This document shows, piece after piece, positions 36,260 through 48,763 of a stretch of DNA of 64,000 nucleotides. The notes under the pieces were generated by a model. That model ran no database searches. It was not told the DNA's origin and saw only the letters and a list, made by a program, of their open reading frames with translations. Both the position numbers and the translations under genes were made by a program. Location: NCBI GenBank assembly GCA_950295325.1, contig OX485806.1, forward strand, positions 22,196,001-22,260,000, read 5' to 3'. The stretch comes from Polytrichum commune. Lineage: Eukaryota > Streptophyta > Polytrichopsida > Polytrichales > Polytrichaceae. Each line of letters starts with the position of its first letter. The first letter of the stretch is position 1.

Positions 36260-38901
36260 TGCAGTAGTTCCTATTCCACCCAGAGTTCACCCTGAAACAA
36301 AGCAGTTTTCCAAATCAATCTACCAGTTCAAGCAAACACCGTGCTTCGTCTACCTACTCTACTAACCATTGCTGAGCAGCCTTGTGTTGAAATTTCCATT
36401 GTGCGAGACTTGAGATCGAATTTCAGTGGATAAAAGGAACTTCGGAATCAGGAATTTCCAAGTCGATCAACTTCCTGTCCGCTGTCCCTATGGCGATCAA
36501 ACTGACATTCAAAAGCTGAATTTATCGATCAGCACAATACGGACATTCCTCATGTGTGTCATCTTCGAGAACACCATCTTCCTTGCAAAACCGATTTTCT
36601 CCCACAGAGCGACGTTTCAACTTTTCCTTGTCTCTGATATGAATTTAACAGCACTTGATCCAAGTGATATGACACGAGGTCAAGTTTCGAAGCGTTGAAT
36701 TCTGAGATTCTTACAAGATAGTTAGACGCATTTTCGATGATGTCATACACATAGATTTGTTTTGAGAGGGGAAACGGCTGCGATCGATTGCTGCTTCGTA
36801 CAGTATAACATGACAGGAGATTGACGTCATACAGATCGATTCTCCTCGTACATCAACGTATAATCGACTACCGACTGACTCGGGGCCTCGGTTTCTCCGA
36901 TGTCGAGTCTTCATCGACATCCAAGACGTTTCAATTCCAATCCTAATAGCTTAGTCTCAAAGGTTAACGGTCGTGGCAATATTAACGCTGGAATCGATTA
37001 AGGGGCAGTTGGACCATACGATTAATTTTATGCTGGTTATGACACTTGTAGGTGATAACCCACCTCCTCGTGGTACTCATCAGCTGCATGCTACGAATCC
37101 ACGCTCTGTTCCGCCACACCCTGCTTGCGATGAATGGAACGTGGACATGTACTAGTGGCAGGGACAATCTTGCACCACCGAAATCCGATATGAAGGAAGG
37201 CTATGTTGATTTCTGGAATAGTACACGAGTATTGTATACACGAATACAGGAAAACTTGTGCGGGAAACCCTCCCTGTGAATTGCGTGTCGAGTGAGTGCG
37301 TACCTAATGAATCGGGCCGTTCTTGGATGCTGCGCCAGTAATGTCGCTTAATCACCTGCATCGAAGACGCAACGAGTACAATCTTTTAGTCTAATTACTC
37401 ACGGAACGATATTGGCAAAAAGACTCGCCCCAACGGTAGGATGAGCATACGAGAACAATGCATCCAATTACGCGGTGATGAATGCCCCGTGAGCATATCC
37501 CAATTCCTCGCGATACACTTTCGCGGATGCAAGGAATTAAGAGTTTTCAAGGAAAGTGTCGATCGTTGCATAGTTTAGTTTCCTCGATCTAGCTAGTAAG
37601 CCGCCTCTTGCCGGCCCGACGACCAAATGTAGCACGTCAATAAGAGCATGGTTTAATCGGAGGAACAGAGAAGGATATATGCGGCGGGAATCGATAGCGG
37701 AGATGGAGGGAGAGATGCATGAAGACTGTCGACGGATCAAGGGAGCGAGAAAGATCTCTAGAGGTGAGAAGTGGATCATGGAGAACTATCTCACTTGAGA
37801 ATCTGCACAAGTGGCGCTTATACCGACATTTCAAATGGCTCATAAGGAATTTCTTCTTTGCATAGCTACACTGAATGAGAGTTCACACCTATGGGTGAGT
37901 CCTAATTATGGTCGCAAAACTTACCAATCTTAATGGAAAAATAACCTACCTTTAAGTTAACCTAAATGCCATTTTATTTACATCTATATGCAACTTTACC
38001 AAAGTTGTCACCTATTTAGAGTGGGTTATTGCTTTCACTAGAAAAAGTCTTGTCCAAATGATCTTGCCTTGTGGTGGCAGTTACCTCACAGTTCACTACC
38101 ACTTTGATTGTCACCCGCAATTTCATAGCTGTTTTGACTACAAAACTAGGTGTCATTGGATTAATACCGATTTTGTTTTAAATATTGTGTATTGAGGTAC
38201 CACTGGCACCCATCAAGGGCAACCGTCAATGCTTCGGTGTCCAATCAGTAGGCAATGGGGTGCATGTTTTTGTGTTGTGGGTATGCATTCTAGGTAGGAG
38301 GGTTTTTGAGTTCCTACACATGCTTTGGGAGCTCTTTACCTTCACAAGCACGTCGATGGTTTGCTTTCTATGAGCTCCGCTTAACTGAGATTGGGTGGAT
38401 TATTATGGACACTTGCGATGGGCACTTCCTACTTCCAGAGTACAAATTACGGTGATAATTCTGCAAAACAAGTCCCAAAACTTCTCCTTTAATGTCACCA
38501 AATGCAACAACAAGCTCAGAGATTGAGATGTGGTGACAAGTGCTTGGAATTGGGAGGGGTGTTGAAGACCTAAATTGGACTCTCCTGGTGAAGAGAGTGT
38601 GCTCCGAAGCTTCTTCTTGCTAGTGCCTTGCTAGTTTGGGTGATGAGGCTTCTTGGCGTGAATCTATTCCGTGGCCGTTGTTATTTACCGAAATTGGGAC
38701 CGGCAAGGGTGTGATTCTTTTGGCCCTTTCGTCAATTGTCTATCAAGTTTCAAGTATTTCCTACCATTTCCTTCTCTAAACTTCCAAGGTGGAATTCTAC
38801 ATGAGAGCTGCGAGGAAAGGAAGGTTGTGTTTCGCTTGACTTACTAAGAAGGTCCTAGCTGCACTAGTTTGTATCAATAAATAGCAAGGGATAGTACAAG
38901 T
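36260..38901. other. Upstream region of CYP704B and spacer to the retroelement
   Basis: No domain-bearing frame. The first kilobase left of the retroelement was examined for an LTR matching 45186-46986; none was recognised. Confidence 0.55.
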
Positions 38902-40692
38902 TTGGAGCCCAATGGAGGGATGTATGATTTTACATCAAAACTGCACATGGAGAGGTACATTGAGAGGTTGGCTAGTTCTCTTGTAACTAATCCAGAATAT
39001 TTGTTGGTTTGGTTCCCTACCACTTTGGAGGGTGAGGCTTATGAGTGGTATAGGGACCATGCTGAGGGACATTTTAGAGAATGAGAACAATTATAAAGGG
39101 AGTTTTTGAATGAGTTTAGGCCGAAGGTTGGCCAAAGCACGATTTTGAGGGCATTGGCTTCATTGAAGCAAGGAAGGGAAGAGGAGATTTCGGCTTACAT
39201 TAGGAGGTTTGATTTAGTGTGTACACGATCTGTGGGCACCATACTCAATGATGACACACTAAAACAATTATTCATTCAAAGATTCTTTAAGTCGGGAACA
39301 ATTAGAGGTGTTCATGAGAGGAATCCTCAAACCTTGACGGATGCTAAAAGGGCAACTAGAGATATGGAGAATCTAGACAGGGATCATGAGAGATTGTGGA
39401 GAAGGGATGATGAATTAATCCCTTAATTAATTCCCATTCGGCCAAGAATGGTGGAAGAAAAGCAAAGTAAGTATGGGAGTCAAACTCCATACGCTCTCAT
39501 TGAAGCAAGTCCACGTCCTTTGGCGATTAGGGAACCGACACCACTTCTAGCATTACCGGCTCTTAGAGTAGATCCTCACCTAGAGGAAGTGGAGAAGAGA
39601 TTAGGAGCTAGTCAGTTGGGATTCCAAGAGGCCATGATTAAGCAAATACAAAGTCTTACGGATCAGATGTCATTAATGGTTAGGAGCCAACAACCTGGTC
39701 CCCCTCCTCAAGTTGAGTCGGGTAGGCATGCCTCCGGATTGTGGTGTGTTCAGTGTGGCCAACCGGGTCACACTCGTCAGTTTTGTAGGAGTGGACAAAA
39801 TCGGGATTAAAGAATGAACAGTGGTCCACCTCTACAAAATCAAAGGGGTTAAGGACAAATTCAATATGGATAGGGTAACAATAGGGGACCTCCTCCTAGA
39901 GGACAAGGTGGTCAAAATGTGGAGAGAAAGGAGTTCCATCATTTTTGTGGAAGATGACATGTACAAGGTCAATGTTGGTCCAAAGGACAAGGTTATGGTT
40001 GTAGTAATTGTGGGGGAGACCATCCTTCGGACGAGTGTCGTCAACCAAACAAGATAATTAGCATGCCCAACCCACAACAACAAGCTAGAGACAATATGAG
40101 GGGAGCTAGGCTACAAGGTGGACCACCGAATGAGCTTAGGCCACCGAACTTGTATTATGATCATGAGAATGCTAGATAAATTTTTCATCCTCCTGCGGGA
40201 TTGCAAACAACAACCGGATACATCCCAATTCAGAATAGGTAAAGGATCCCATATAATTTCAACAATAGGAGGCAAACTCCTCCTACGGATCCCGGTCCGT
40301 CCAATTCTCAGGATGTTAGGTCTACGGAGGGTGTAGTGGAGTCACATCATGATGAGTCTATTCCTTTTCAAATGAGTGTTGACGAGGAACAAAGTCAATG
40401 GCCTCCGCACACCAACGCTATCACCTATGAGTTGAGGAGTTTAAATGAGGAGGTCACTCATGAGGCACCGGCATTGGCGGTTACCACTAGGGCTAAGAGA
40501 CGAAGTCTTCCACGGGAGGAAGAAGTGGAGCCACAAGAGGAGGATTCTTCGGGAGAGGCTCCTGAATTGTTAGATTTAGAAAAGGCCGCTAGAACAGCTG
40601 GAAGAGCCACTGAGGCACTAGAGAGGGAGAATGTGATTCTCCAAGATAGGGAGAGGCCTAATGTTATTCACGATTTAGAGGCTAATGAGTAG
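38902..40692 (+). pseudogene. gag fragment with CCHC zinc knuckle
   Basis: Retrotransposon capsid-like region. Frames 38902-39084, 39106-39426, 39448-39810 and 40336-40692 are all in the same phase, interrupted by stops at 39082-39084 and 39424-39426, with the part between 39811 and 40335 decayed. The retrotrans_gag-like stretch has LVWFPTTLEGEAYEWYRDH and LASLKQGREEEISAYIRRF. A zinc knuckle CVQCGQPGHTRQFC (CX2CX4HX4C) lies at about 39748-39789. Confidence 0.85.
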
Positions 40693-40711
40693 AGCCCAAC
40701 ATTTTCCTTTT

Positions 40712-41100
40712 TAATTGCACCCATACCCAGACCATGCCCATCAATAGTGACCTATGCCCACCCATAGTATGACATGTGCGCACCCATGCCCACACATAGC
40801 ATGACATGTGCCCACCCATGCCCACCCATGCTATTCAAATTGCGCCCATGTATTCAAAAATTGTGTAATGTGTATTGTGTAATGTGTCTTGTATGATTGT
40901 GCCCCACCCATGCCCATCCATTATAATATCAAACCCATGCCCACCCATGAACAATAATATCGCAGTCATGCCCACCCATGAACAATAATATCGCACCCAT
41001 GCCCATCCATTAACAATAATATTGCACCCATGCCCACCCAAAACCCATGGGTATGGGTGGGTATGGGCATGGGTATGGGCATGGGCATGGGTATGGACAC
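40712..41100. repeat. CCCATGCCCA minisatellite, ending in an inverted block
   Basis: Variants of ATGCCCACCCATG fill the segment between gag and protease. At about 40935-41040 they are organised as a 31-bp unit (ATGCCCACCCATGAACAATA plus ATATCGCACCC), three to four copies. From 41041 to 41095 the same motif runs on the opposite strand (GGGTATGGGCATGGG), so the array is head-to-head and could fold into a hairpin. It contains stops and is not part of a normal gag-pol. Confidence 0.85.
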
Positions 41101-41124
41101 CCAATGTAGGGCTCTGCTAGTGAG

Positions 41125-42351
41125 ATGGGAGAATGGAAAGGACCGGAAATTCCTTTGGATGAATTTGATGGTGTTGGCAATGCCAAGGCGAAGAAGCCTA
41201 ATGGTTATGATTTATGGGCCGATCTTAGCTCACTTAAGGCCGACATTACCTTTGGACAATTGTTGGAGATATCACCTATGGCTCGTAAGACTCTCAAGGA
41301 AGGAATGCTGGTGAATAGGAGAACTAGGATGGTGAAGACTAGGGTGGCCGCTAGAATTCAATTGCAAGGAGGAGGGCGTGATGTCAAGGCAATTGAAATT
41401 GAGATCATGGTGGTGACCAAAGTGGTTCCGAATGTATTAATGGATGGAGGTAGTGGTCTAAACATCTTACCGGAGCATACCATGAAGAGGTTGGGTCTTA
41501 GTTTTACGGGTCCATCATCTTTCATCATCAACATGGCGAATCAAACTCCGGCTGTGCCTATGGGAATGATTAAGGATTGTAGGATTAGCACCAGGGGGGA
41601 AGAGTATGTAGTCACTTTTCATGTCATCAAGATGCACTCCAACAAAGATACATTTTCTATTTTGTTAGGTAGGCCGTGGTTGAGAATGTTGGAGGCTATA
41701 GTGAAGTGGGGAGGAGCCAAACCTTCTATCACTTATGGTTCTAAGGATAATAAGGTCAAGGTTTCCAGAGGGTCATTAGGTGGTTGGGTGAGAAAAGAGA
41801 TCTCCTCATCCTCGGAGGATAAAATTGATGACAAAGGAGACGACAAGGATGGTGAGGCATTGGTAGGAGTCGTCCACCTGGATGGTCATAGAAAAATCAT
41901 AGATTTAGGTTCGGGTGGCTTAGGTCCTAGTTTCTATCATTATGGGTATGATCAAGAGTATGCACAGTGGCTAAGGGATTATCCCGAGTCGGAGTTTGAA
42001 GTGATGGTAATGTCTCACCATGCATATTTGAACGATAAGATTATTAGTTTCAGGGGTGAAGAATATTATTTGTTGGAGTCATGTGAGGTGCTCACCGAGG
42101 AGGAATGAATTTTAGGGGGATTGATACCTTGGGTAGATGGTGTGGAGGAGAGTGACGTTAGTTTAGTACATGTTGATGGGACTCAGAATGAGGAGGCTAT
42201 TGTGGAAATTGCTAGGTTGGAGGAGCCTTTGCACTTCAAGACTACGTCGACGGGGATAATAGTTGGACATGATGTTAAGGATTATCCTAAAGTTCCTCCG
42301 GATTGGTATAGGAACAAGGATGAGCAAACTCATGTGTCCGAAGCGGATTAG
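41125..42351 (+). pseudogene. Retropepsin-like protease region of the gypsy element
   Basis: Aspartic protease of pol. The active-site motif is VLMDGGSGLNIL, and the second conserved block is ILLGRPWLRMLEA. Frame 41125-42108 ends at a stop and 42121-42351 continues in the same phase. No separate start is expected, since this was part of a polyprotein. Confidence 0.85.
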
Positions 42352-42591
42352 AAGGATGTGGATGTGACAACATAGAATGGGAAGGTTAGACAAATGAAGA
42401 TGGGGTCTAAGTTGTAGGAGAAAAAAATCAAGGAATATAGCGAGTTGGTGGATGAATTTAGTAATACCTTTGCTTGGTCGTATGATGAGTTTAAGGGGAT
42501 CCCTAGAGAGATAGTGGAGCATCGCATTCCTTTGATTCCGGGTGCTAGGCCAATTAAACAAAATGAGAGAAGAATGAACCCATAATTACAA

Positions 42592-43320
42592 TTGTTGGTT
42601 AAGGCGGAGTTAAAGAGATTGTTGAAGGCCGAGTTTATTAAGTCGGTGGAGATTACGAATTTGGTCTTTCCGATGGTCTTGGTGAAGAAAAAGAATGGGA
42701 AATTGAGGGTGTGTGTCGATTATCGGAACTTGAATGCGTACACACAAAAATATCACTTTCCACTATCATTCATCACGCTATTATTGGAGGAAGTAGGTGG
42801 TCATGCGAGGTACACATTCATGGATGGGTATGCGGGCTATAATCAAATTTCCATCGCTCTTCAAGATATCCATAAGACGGCCTTCACCACTCCTTGGGGC
42901 ACCTTTGTTTGGGTCGTTATGCCTTTTGGTTTATGTAATGCGCCAGTTACATTCCAAAGGTTGATCATGTACATTTTTACCGACTTGTTGTACAAGTCTA
43001 TGACTGTGTTCGTCGATGATTTTAGCATTTAGTCTAGTGCTAATTCACATTTAGAATGTATTAGGAAGGCTTTGATTAGGTGTAGGAAAATACAGTTTGC
43101 TTTGAATCCAGACAAGACATTCTTAGGTGTCCAAAAGGGAGTGTTGTTGGGCTATGTCGTGAGTAAAAAGGGAATAGAGCCCGACCCCGAGAAGGTAGCC
43201 GTGATAGATGGATTGCCGACTCCCACAAATGCTAGGGAAATAGCCAAGTTGTTAGGACATGTAGGTTGGTATAAGGAGTTGATTCCAAATTATTGCACGA
43301 TAGCTGTTCCCATTACTTAG
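42592..43320 (+). pseudogene. Reverse transcriptase region of the gypsy element
   Basis: Blocks include VLVKKKNGKLRVCVDYRNLN, MPFGLCNAPVTFQRL and the catalytic FVDD (VFVDDFSI), then GVLLGYVVSKKGIEPDP. A stop at 43030-43032 follows the catalytic block; the frame resumes in phase to 43320. An in-phase stop also lies just before 42592. Confidence 0.92.
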
Positions 43321-43887
43321 TTGTTTAGGAAAGATTGTAGGTTTGAGTGGACGGAGGCTTGCCAAAAGGCATTTGAGGAGTTGAGGGATAAATTGAGCAC
43401 CTATCCGGTGTTAGTGCCACCGGACTGGGGAAAACCTTTTCATGTGTTTTGTGATGCTAGCTCAGTAGCTGTAGGTAGTGCATTATGTCAAGCGACGGGA
43501 GAAAAAGAGAAGGATCAACCCGTGGCTTATGCGAGCCGGTAGTTGACACCGGCAGAGAGGAACTATTCTACCACGGAGAGGGAGTGCTTGACCATGGTAT
43601 TTTCGGTCAAGAAATTTCGCCATTACCTCATGTGTAATCCAGTAGTTTTCTTTGTCGATCGCATGGCGATCAAGTTCTTGGTCAACAAGGCGGAGCTGAG
43701 TGGTAGGTTGGTTAGGTGGGTGTTACTCTTGGAGGAGTTCGACTACATGGTTGAGTATAAACCTGGTCGTATGCACCTGCAAGCCGACCATTTATCAAGG
43801 TTGTCTAATGAGGTGGGCAATAGTCAAGTGGATGACAGTTTGAGGGACAACTACCTTTTCTTGGTTACAGCTAGAGCGGATTGGTAG
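43321..43887 (+). pseudogene. RNase H region of the gypsy element
   Basis: RNase HI fold after RT: FHVFCDASSVAVGSALCQ carries the first catalytic Asp, ERECLTMVFSVKKFRHYL the Glu block, and the end is HLQADHLSRL. It is split by stops before 43321 and at 43540-43542. Confidence 0.9.
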
Positions 43888-43920
43888 TCAGGTATCGTAG
43901 AGTTCCTCACAACTCAACAG

Positions 43921-45129
43921 TTGACTGGGGATCGAACAAAGGAAGAAAAGAGAAATGTTAGAGTTAATAGTCGGCACTATACAGTGATAGGTCATAGACT
44001 ATTTCGGAGAGGAATGGATGGGATCTTACGGCGATGTGTGTCGGAGATAGAGGCCCCCTCGATATTGGCGGCTTGCCATGATAGTGCATGTGGTGGGTAT
44101 TTCTCATGATTGCTTACGGGTTAGAAGGTACTTAGAGCAGGTTATTTTTGGCCGGACCTGTTTAAGGATGCTAAGGAATATGTCAGTAAGTGCGATGTTT
44201 GCCAGATGTATGCAAAGAATGACCTCCGCATGGAGATGCCTCTTTACATATCCTTACCTCTAGTTCCCTTTTAAAAGTGGGGAATTGATTATGTTGGAGA
44301 GGTTCATCCCCATTCTTCAAAAGGTATGACTTACATTATAGTCGCCATCGAGTATTTAACTAAGTGGGCAGAAGCCAAGGCGGTGAAGACCAATACGGCC
44401 GCCAATGCTACCACATTCATGTATGAAAACATCATCTCAAGGTTCGGTTGTTCCAAGATTCTAGTTAGTGATAGGAACTTACACTTCTTGAACGAGATGT
44501 TCCAGGAGTTGACAGCTAGGTTTAAGATAGACCATAGGAAAACAACTCCTTATCATCCGCAGACCAATGGTCAAACGAAGCGTGTTAACGGGATACTGGT
44601 GAGCATCCTTCGCAAGACAGTTCTTGATTCGAAGAGGGACTAGGACATCAAGTTAACAACAACATTATGGGCATATTGTACAACCTTCAAGGTAACCACA
44701 CATGCGACGCCATTCTCTTTGGTGTATGGGTTGGAAGCTACATTATCCATCGAGTTTGAGGTGGAATCCCTACGAGTAGCAGTGGAAACACGACTCACGG
44801 ATAGTCAGTCATTAAGAACGAGGTTGACAACATTAGAGGAGCTTGATGAGAGAAGAAGGATGAGCGCTCAGCACATCGAGGCCATCCAAAGGCGAAGAAA
44901 AATCACCTTCGACAAACGACACAAAAAGCGGGCACTGAGGCCAGGTATGATGGTGATGATTCATGATGCTAGGAAACTTGACTTCCCGGGTAAGTTTGAT
45001 GCGGTTTGGTTGGGGCCTTACCTTTTTCGTGAGGCATTCCCCAACAACTCTTTGCAATTGGAAACGCTAAATGGAGAAAGCTTCCTGTCACGTACGGCGG
45101 GCAGTCGGTGCAAGGAGTACAGGGCATGA
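43921..45129 (+). pseudogene. Integrase region of the gypsy element, catalytically dead
   Basis: The zinc-binding start is broken by stops near 44107. The catalytic core shows the first Asp (WGIDYVGE) and second Asp (SDRNLHF), but the conserved Glu of the DDE triad is replaced by Lys in TNGQTKRVNG. The C-terminal GPY/F-type module is at about 45010-45040. An in-frame stop lies at 44641-44643. Confidence 0.88.
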
Positions 45130-45185
45130 TGACACTCACCTTCAAGCAAGAAATTCGGGATCCATCCCCCGATGGTCGCCAATTA

Positions 45186-46986
45186 TGTGAGCCCAAATTA
45201 GGTGCTCACATGTGGTTTTAAGCTGTGGAGCTTTTAAAACTTGGGTTCGGAATTCCTTTTAATTAATTCAAAACATAAAAAGAGTGGGCTTTTATTTTGA
45301 TTGCAATTAATGCTTTAGGCTTGGGTGCTAGCGTTGTAGTGACTAAGGGTTATATGAGGCCATTCAAATGGCTAATGAGTGGGTTGGATTTAGGACTCGG
45401 GCAATGTTAGCCGGGTTTTATTAGCTTGAATAAGTGCTAGGTGTTGTTTGTTTAAGGGGGGGGGGCCCTGTGGACCCTAGGGAAATCCGGTGACTGTGAA
45501 CGGAGCAGTTGGGTCGGGGGTCTCTCTCTCTCTCTGTGTCAAGGTACAGAGCGGCGGCCGGAGCTAGGCGGAAGCCCTGGCAACATGAGGCGAGGACGAA
45601 TTCGGAGAAGGGGAAGGCGGCTTCGGCCTGATGAATGCCGATAGGGTTCAAAATAAGGAGCACCGAGTGGGCAGTAGAATGCACCGGTGAACGGGGATGG
45701 CCAGAAGTTGGCAATGAGAAGGAAGAGGGTGCCGAAGGGGAGGCTGCAACAATTCGAGACCTCAGTCGGGACTATTGGTCGAGGTAAGCCGACCCGGATG
45801 AAACTGGAACCAAGGGTAGAGTCGTTATACTACCGAGCTTCGAGCACAACCGCAAGACATTAGTGTGCAGGGAGCAGAGGCCACTTCGACAAGGCGGGGA
45901 AGGAGACTGCTGCCACATTGAGGAGGTTGAGATCCCAGTTGGGAGGCGTAGAGTAAGAAATCAAATTCGAAATGGAAGCTGCACTGGGTAGAGAGTGGGT
46001 GTTGAGGAATGCAGAGCGGAATTCTCGTGTCAAGGTAGGAACAGATGAAGGTTGTGGATGGGCGCTAGCGCGCATGCAGTAGGAGGAATTCAACTGGGAA
46101 TGTCTGAGAATGTGCAGCCTGTGGATTGGTATGTGTGTTGGACATTATAAGGCCTGTGAATATGGGCTCAGACGGCCAAGACAGAGGGAAGGGCGACGAC
46201 ATGTCGGCACCCTGAATTGAATTGCAGCATTCCAGCGCAGCATTGCTGGCTCAGTGGGCAATTGGTCGGTTGAGTGGGCAGGAAGTTCTGAGGTCGCCAC
46301 TGACTATTCACTGGGGTGCCCAGTAACTACTACCGAAGACAGCAGGGATACGAAGAGGGGCAGGCTGGCTACGAGGTTGCCTTGGATTGGCTCGGGACGA
46401 ATTCGGAGTTCAACTGCTGCTGGAAAGGGGGGAGTGCCATTCGGACAGCGGATGGGGGCAGTCTGGTCCCACTCAATCAACTGCCGAATTCAAATTGGCT
46501 CTGAGGGGTAGGGAGGAACAAAGAATTGGATGATGGATAGGTGAACCGAGTGTAGTTAGGACTTAGCGCAACAATGTTGAGTGATTTGATTCGGTAATAG
46601 TGTAGTTGTAGCCAAGTTAATGTGAGCATTGAGATGGCTAGGGACATTGACTTGGAGTGTTGGTATTGGCAAGTATTAAGGATTTAAGGTGGTGTGGGTG
46701 GCTCACCCCGAATGGTTCAACTCGGCAGAGGCATTATCTTAGTCTAAGAGGCCATTATTAGGGAGATTAGGAGTTTTAGGGTAATCATCAAAGGTGATTC
46801 GGTGATTAGGGTTGTAATGGTCACAACGAATACGAGTATTTGTAAATACTCAAAACCTTGTGTCCTTATAATGGAAGTGCTTGTTGAATATCCACATTGT
46901 TTGAGTAAGAGGGGGGTTGAATGCTAACTCCAAAGGTTGCAAGAGTTCACATGTGGACCATAAGCTCCCACCCAGACTACGACGCA
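45186..46986 (+). repeat. LTR-like unit 1 (TG...CA)
   Basis: Begins TGTGAGCCCAAATTAGGTGC and ends CAGACTACGACGCA; 1801 bp. It starts 57 bp after the end of the integrase frame, where a 3' LTR would be expected. Homologous in direct orientation to 47075-48763, including the AAAAAGAGTGG, AAATCCGGTGACTG and CTCTCTCTGTG landmarks. Several frames in it are open by chance. Confidence 0.65.
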
Positions 46987-47074
46987 TAGGGGTGGGGGTT
47001 TGGGTCTCATAGAGCCCCCAAAGATATTGAAGATGTAGTCCCCTCTCCTCGTCTACGTCTTCATCATCCGCAGT

Positions 47075-48763
47075 TGTGAGCCCAAATTCTGTGCCCACAT
47101 GTGCTCTTAAGTTAAAAAGTCCATTAGAACTTAGGCTTTGATATTTCATCAATTACCCAAAAATATAAAAAGAGTGGAGGTTCTGAATTTGAATTTGAAT
47201 TGAGTTAAATCTAGAATGTTAGTGCTTTGGCGCTTGTAGGTTGGAAGGAGTTAATGGGAACTAGTTGTAGGGTCATGAAGCTTGAAGCTTAGGCTTGCAA
47301 GCCGGGTTTGATTTTAACTAGAAGGGGAGTATCTACTGTCCATTATGGGTATGGGGCATTGGTGACCCTAGTGAATTCCGGAGACTGAGAAGGGTGGCAG
47401 TTGGATGTTCGGACTCTCCTCCCCTGTCTCTCTCTGTCACTCCGGACCAAGAGTGCGGCTGCGGCTAGCTAGAGGGGGAAACCCTGCAACTGGGGTTTGG
47501 GAGAAGGAAGGAGCCAAGGACTTGGCTTTTGGTTTTTTCTTGGATTGCTATCGGAAATCGCTGATGTGAGCTGCACAATGATGTTGCAGCCAACAGGGTG
47601 GTAAGTATGTGAGACAGCGGACAAGGAGGACATCGGAGCCAGGGAAGGAAAAAGAAGCTCAGAGGCCGGGAGAGCTGAGCTCTGCCGAAGTTCGAGGATT
47701 CAATTCACCTCAGTGCCCCTGCCAGGCGAGGGCAGTGCGAGGCCCGGCCAAGTGCGAGGAGAGCTTCTCCAACTCTCTCTGCGGCTGAGTCTACGATTTT
47801 GCTGGTCGAGCAATGCCAAGGAGTAGGAAGATTCTACACTGGGATTCACACTGCCTCTTGTAAGGGCGGTGCTGCCAATAGGGCGAATGCGGGAAATCAT
47901 TGAGTAGGATGAGCGAAGGAGATCAACTGCTGGGGCAGTGCGACTGGTGCGAGCGGGCCGGGGAGTTCAACTCTTATGTGAGTGGGTGGTTGAATCAGGG
48001 GATGATGGATCAGAGAGCTTAAGCAGAAAGCAAAGAGGACTGAAGAGATGAACTCCGGGTCGAAGGCAGGCCATGTCGCAATTGAAACCATTGTATCCGA
48101 GAATATGGGATTAGGCTCGGAGACAGGTGTGAGAATTCAAGGAAGAGCGCAACAATGTGTGGCTCCATAGCCACATTCAAGCCAGTAATGTCGGGACAAT
48201 CGAAATGCAGCAGTGCCGGGGTTTCAAGCCTGGCCACTCAGTAGAACAGGGGAGGGAGGCTGAGACAAGTGGACGTAAGGCCGCTGTGGCGGGTGAAGAC
48301 AGAGAGGCTGGAGTGGCAGCCACACCGAATAGTGGTAGCTGGTTGAGGCAACCATTGAGAGTTTGATACTACAAGGTGAATAGTTGTGCTTCCCCTGGGG
48401 TTGAAGGTTGAGCCCTGTAAATTCGAGCAACAGTTGGGTAGTAAAGAGCTACCTTGGCATTCATAAGGTGCACTGAAATCCGAGTGCCGGGAGTAGCGCT
48501 TCATTAGAACATTAGGTGGTTAGAGATTGAAAATAGGATTTTTATAGGGCATCGAGTTGTGAAGTTGGCTAATGTGAGTAGTTGAAAGATATGAGCATGG
48601 TGTTTATCAACACTTGTAATTGGTGAAGGCATTATGAAATGCTAGTAAGCACATTATTCACAATTATAAAAATTAATAAAATGGTTTCACTTCAACTACC
48701 AAGGGGTGAAACTGGTTATTAGAGTTCATGTGGGCTATAGGCCCTCACCCGGACTACGATGCA
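47075..48763 (+). repeat. LTR-like unit 2 (TG...CA)
   Basis: Begins TGTGAGCCCAAATTCTGTGC and ends CGGACTACGATGCA; 1689 bp. It is clearly diverged from unit 1, so the two are unlikely to be the pair of LTRs from one recent insertion. Only 88 bp separate the units. Confidence 0.62.

Larger units (their letters stand above)
38902..45129 (+). mobile_element. Degenerate Ty3/gypsy LTR retrotransposon, gag-pol
   Basis: Gag, zinc knuckle, protease, reverse transcriptase, RNase H and integrase follow in the Ty3/gypsy order, in essentially one continuous reading frame broken by about a dozen stop codons. A GPY/F-type module (WLGPYLFREAF) ends the integrase; no chromodomain is visible. A 5' LTR, primer-binding site and polypurine tract were not identified; LTR-like sequence lies to the right. 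The element cannot be autonomous: it has in-frame stops and a substituted integrase catalytic residue. Confidence 0.9.

Noticed and set aside
45421-48504. Multiple frames of 60-100 residues in the LTR-like units
   Set aside because: They differ between the two homologous units and carry no domain, so they are chance frames in LTR sequence.
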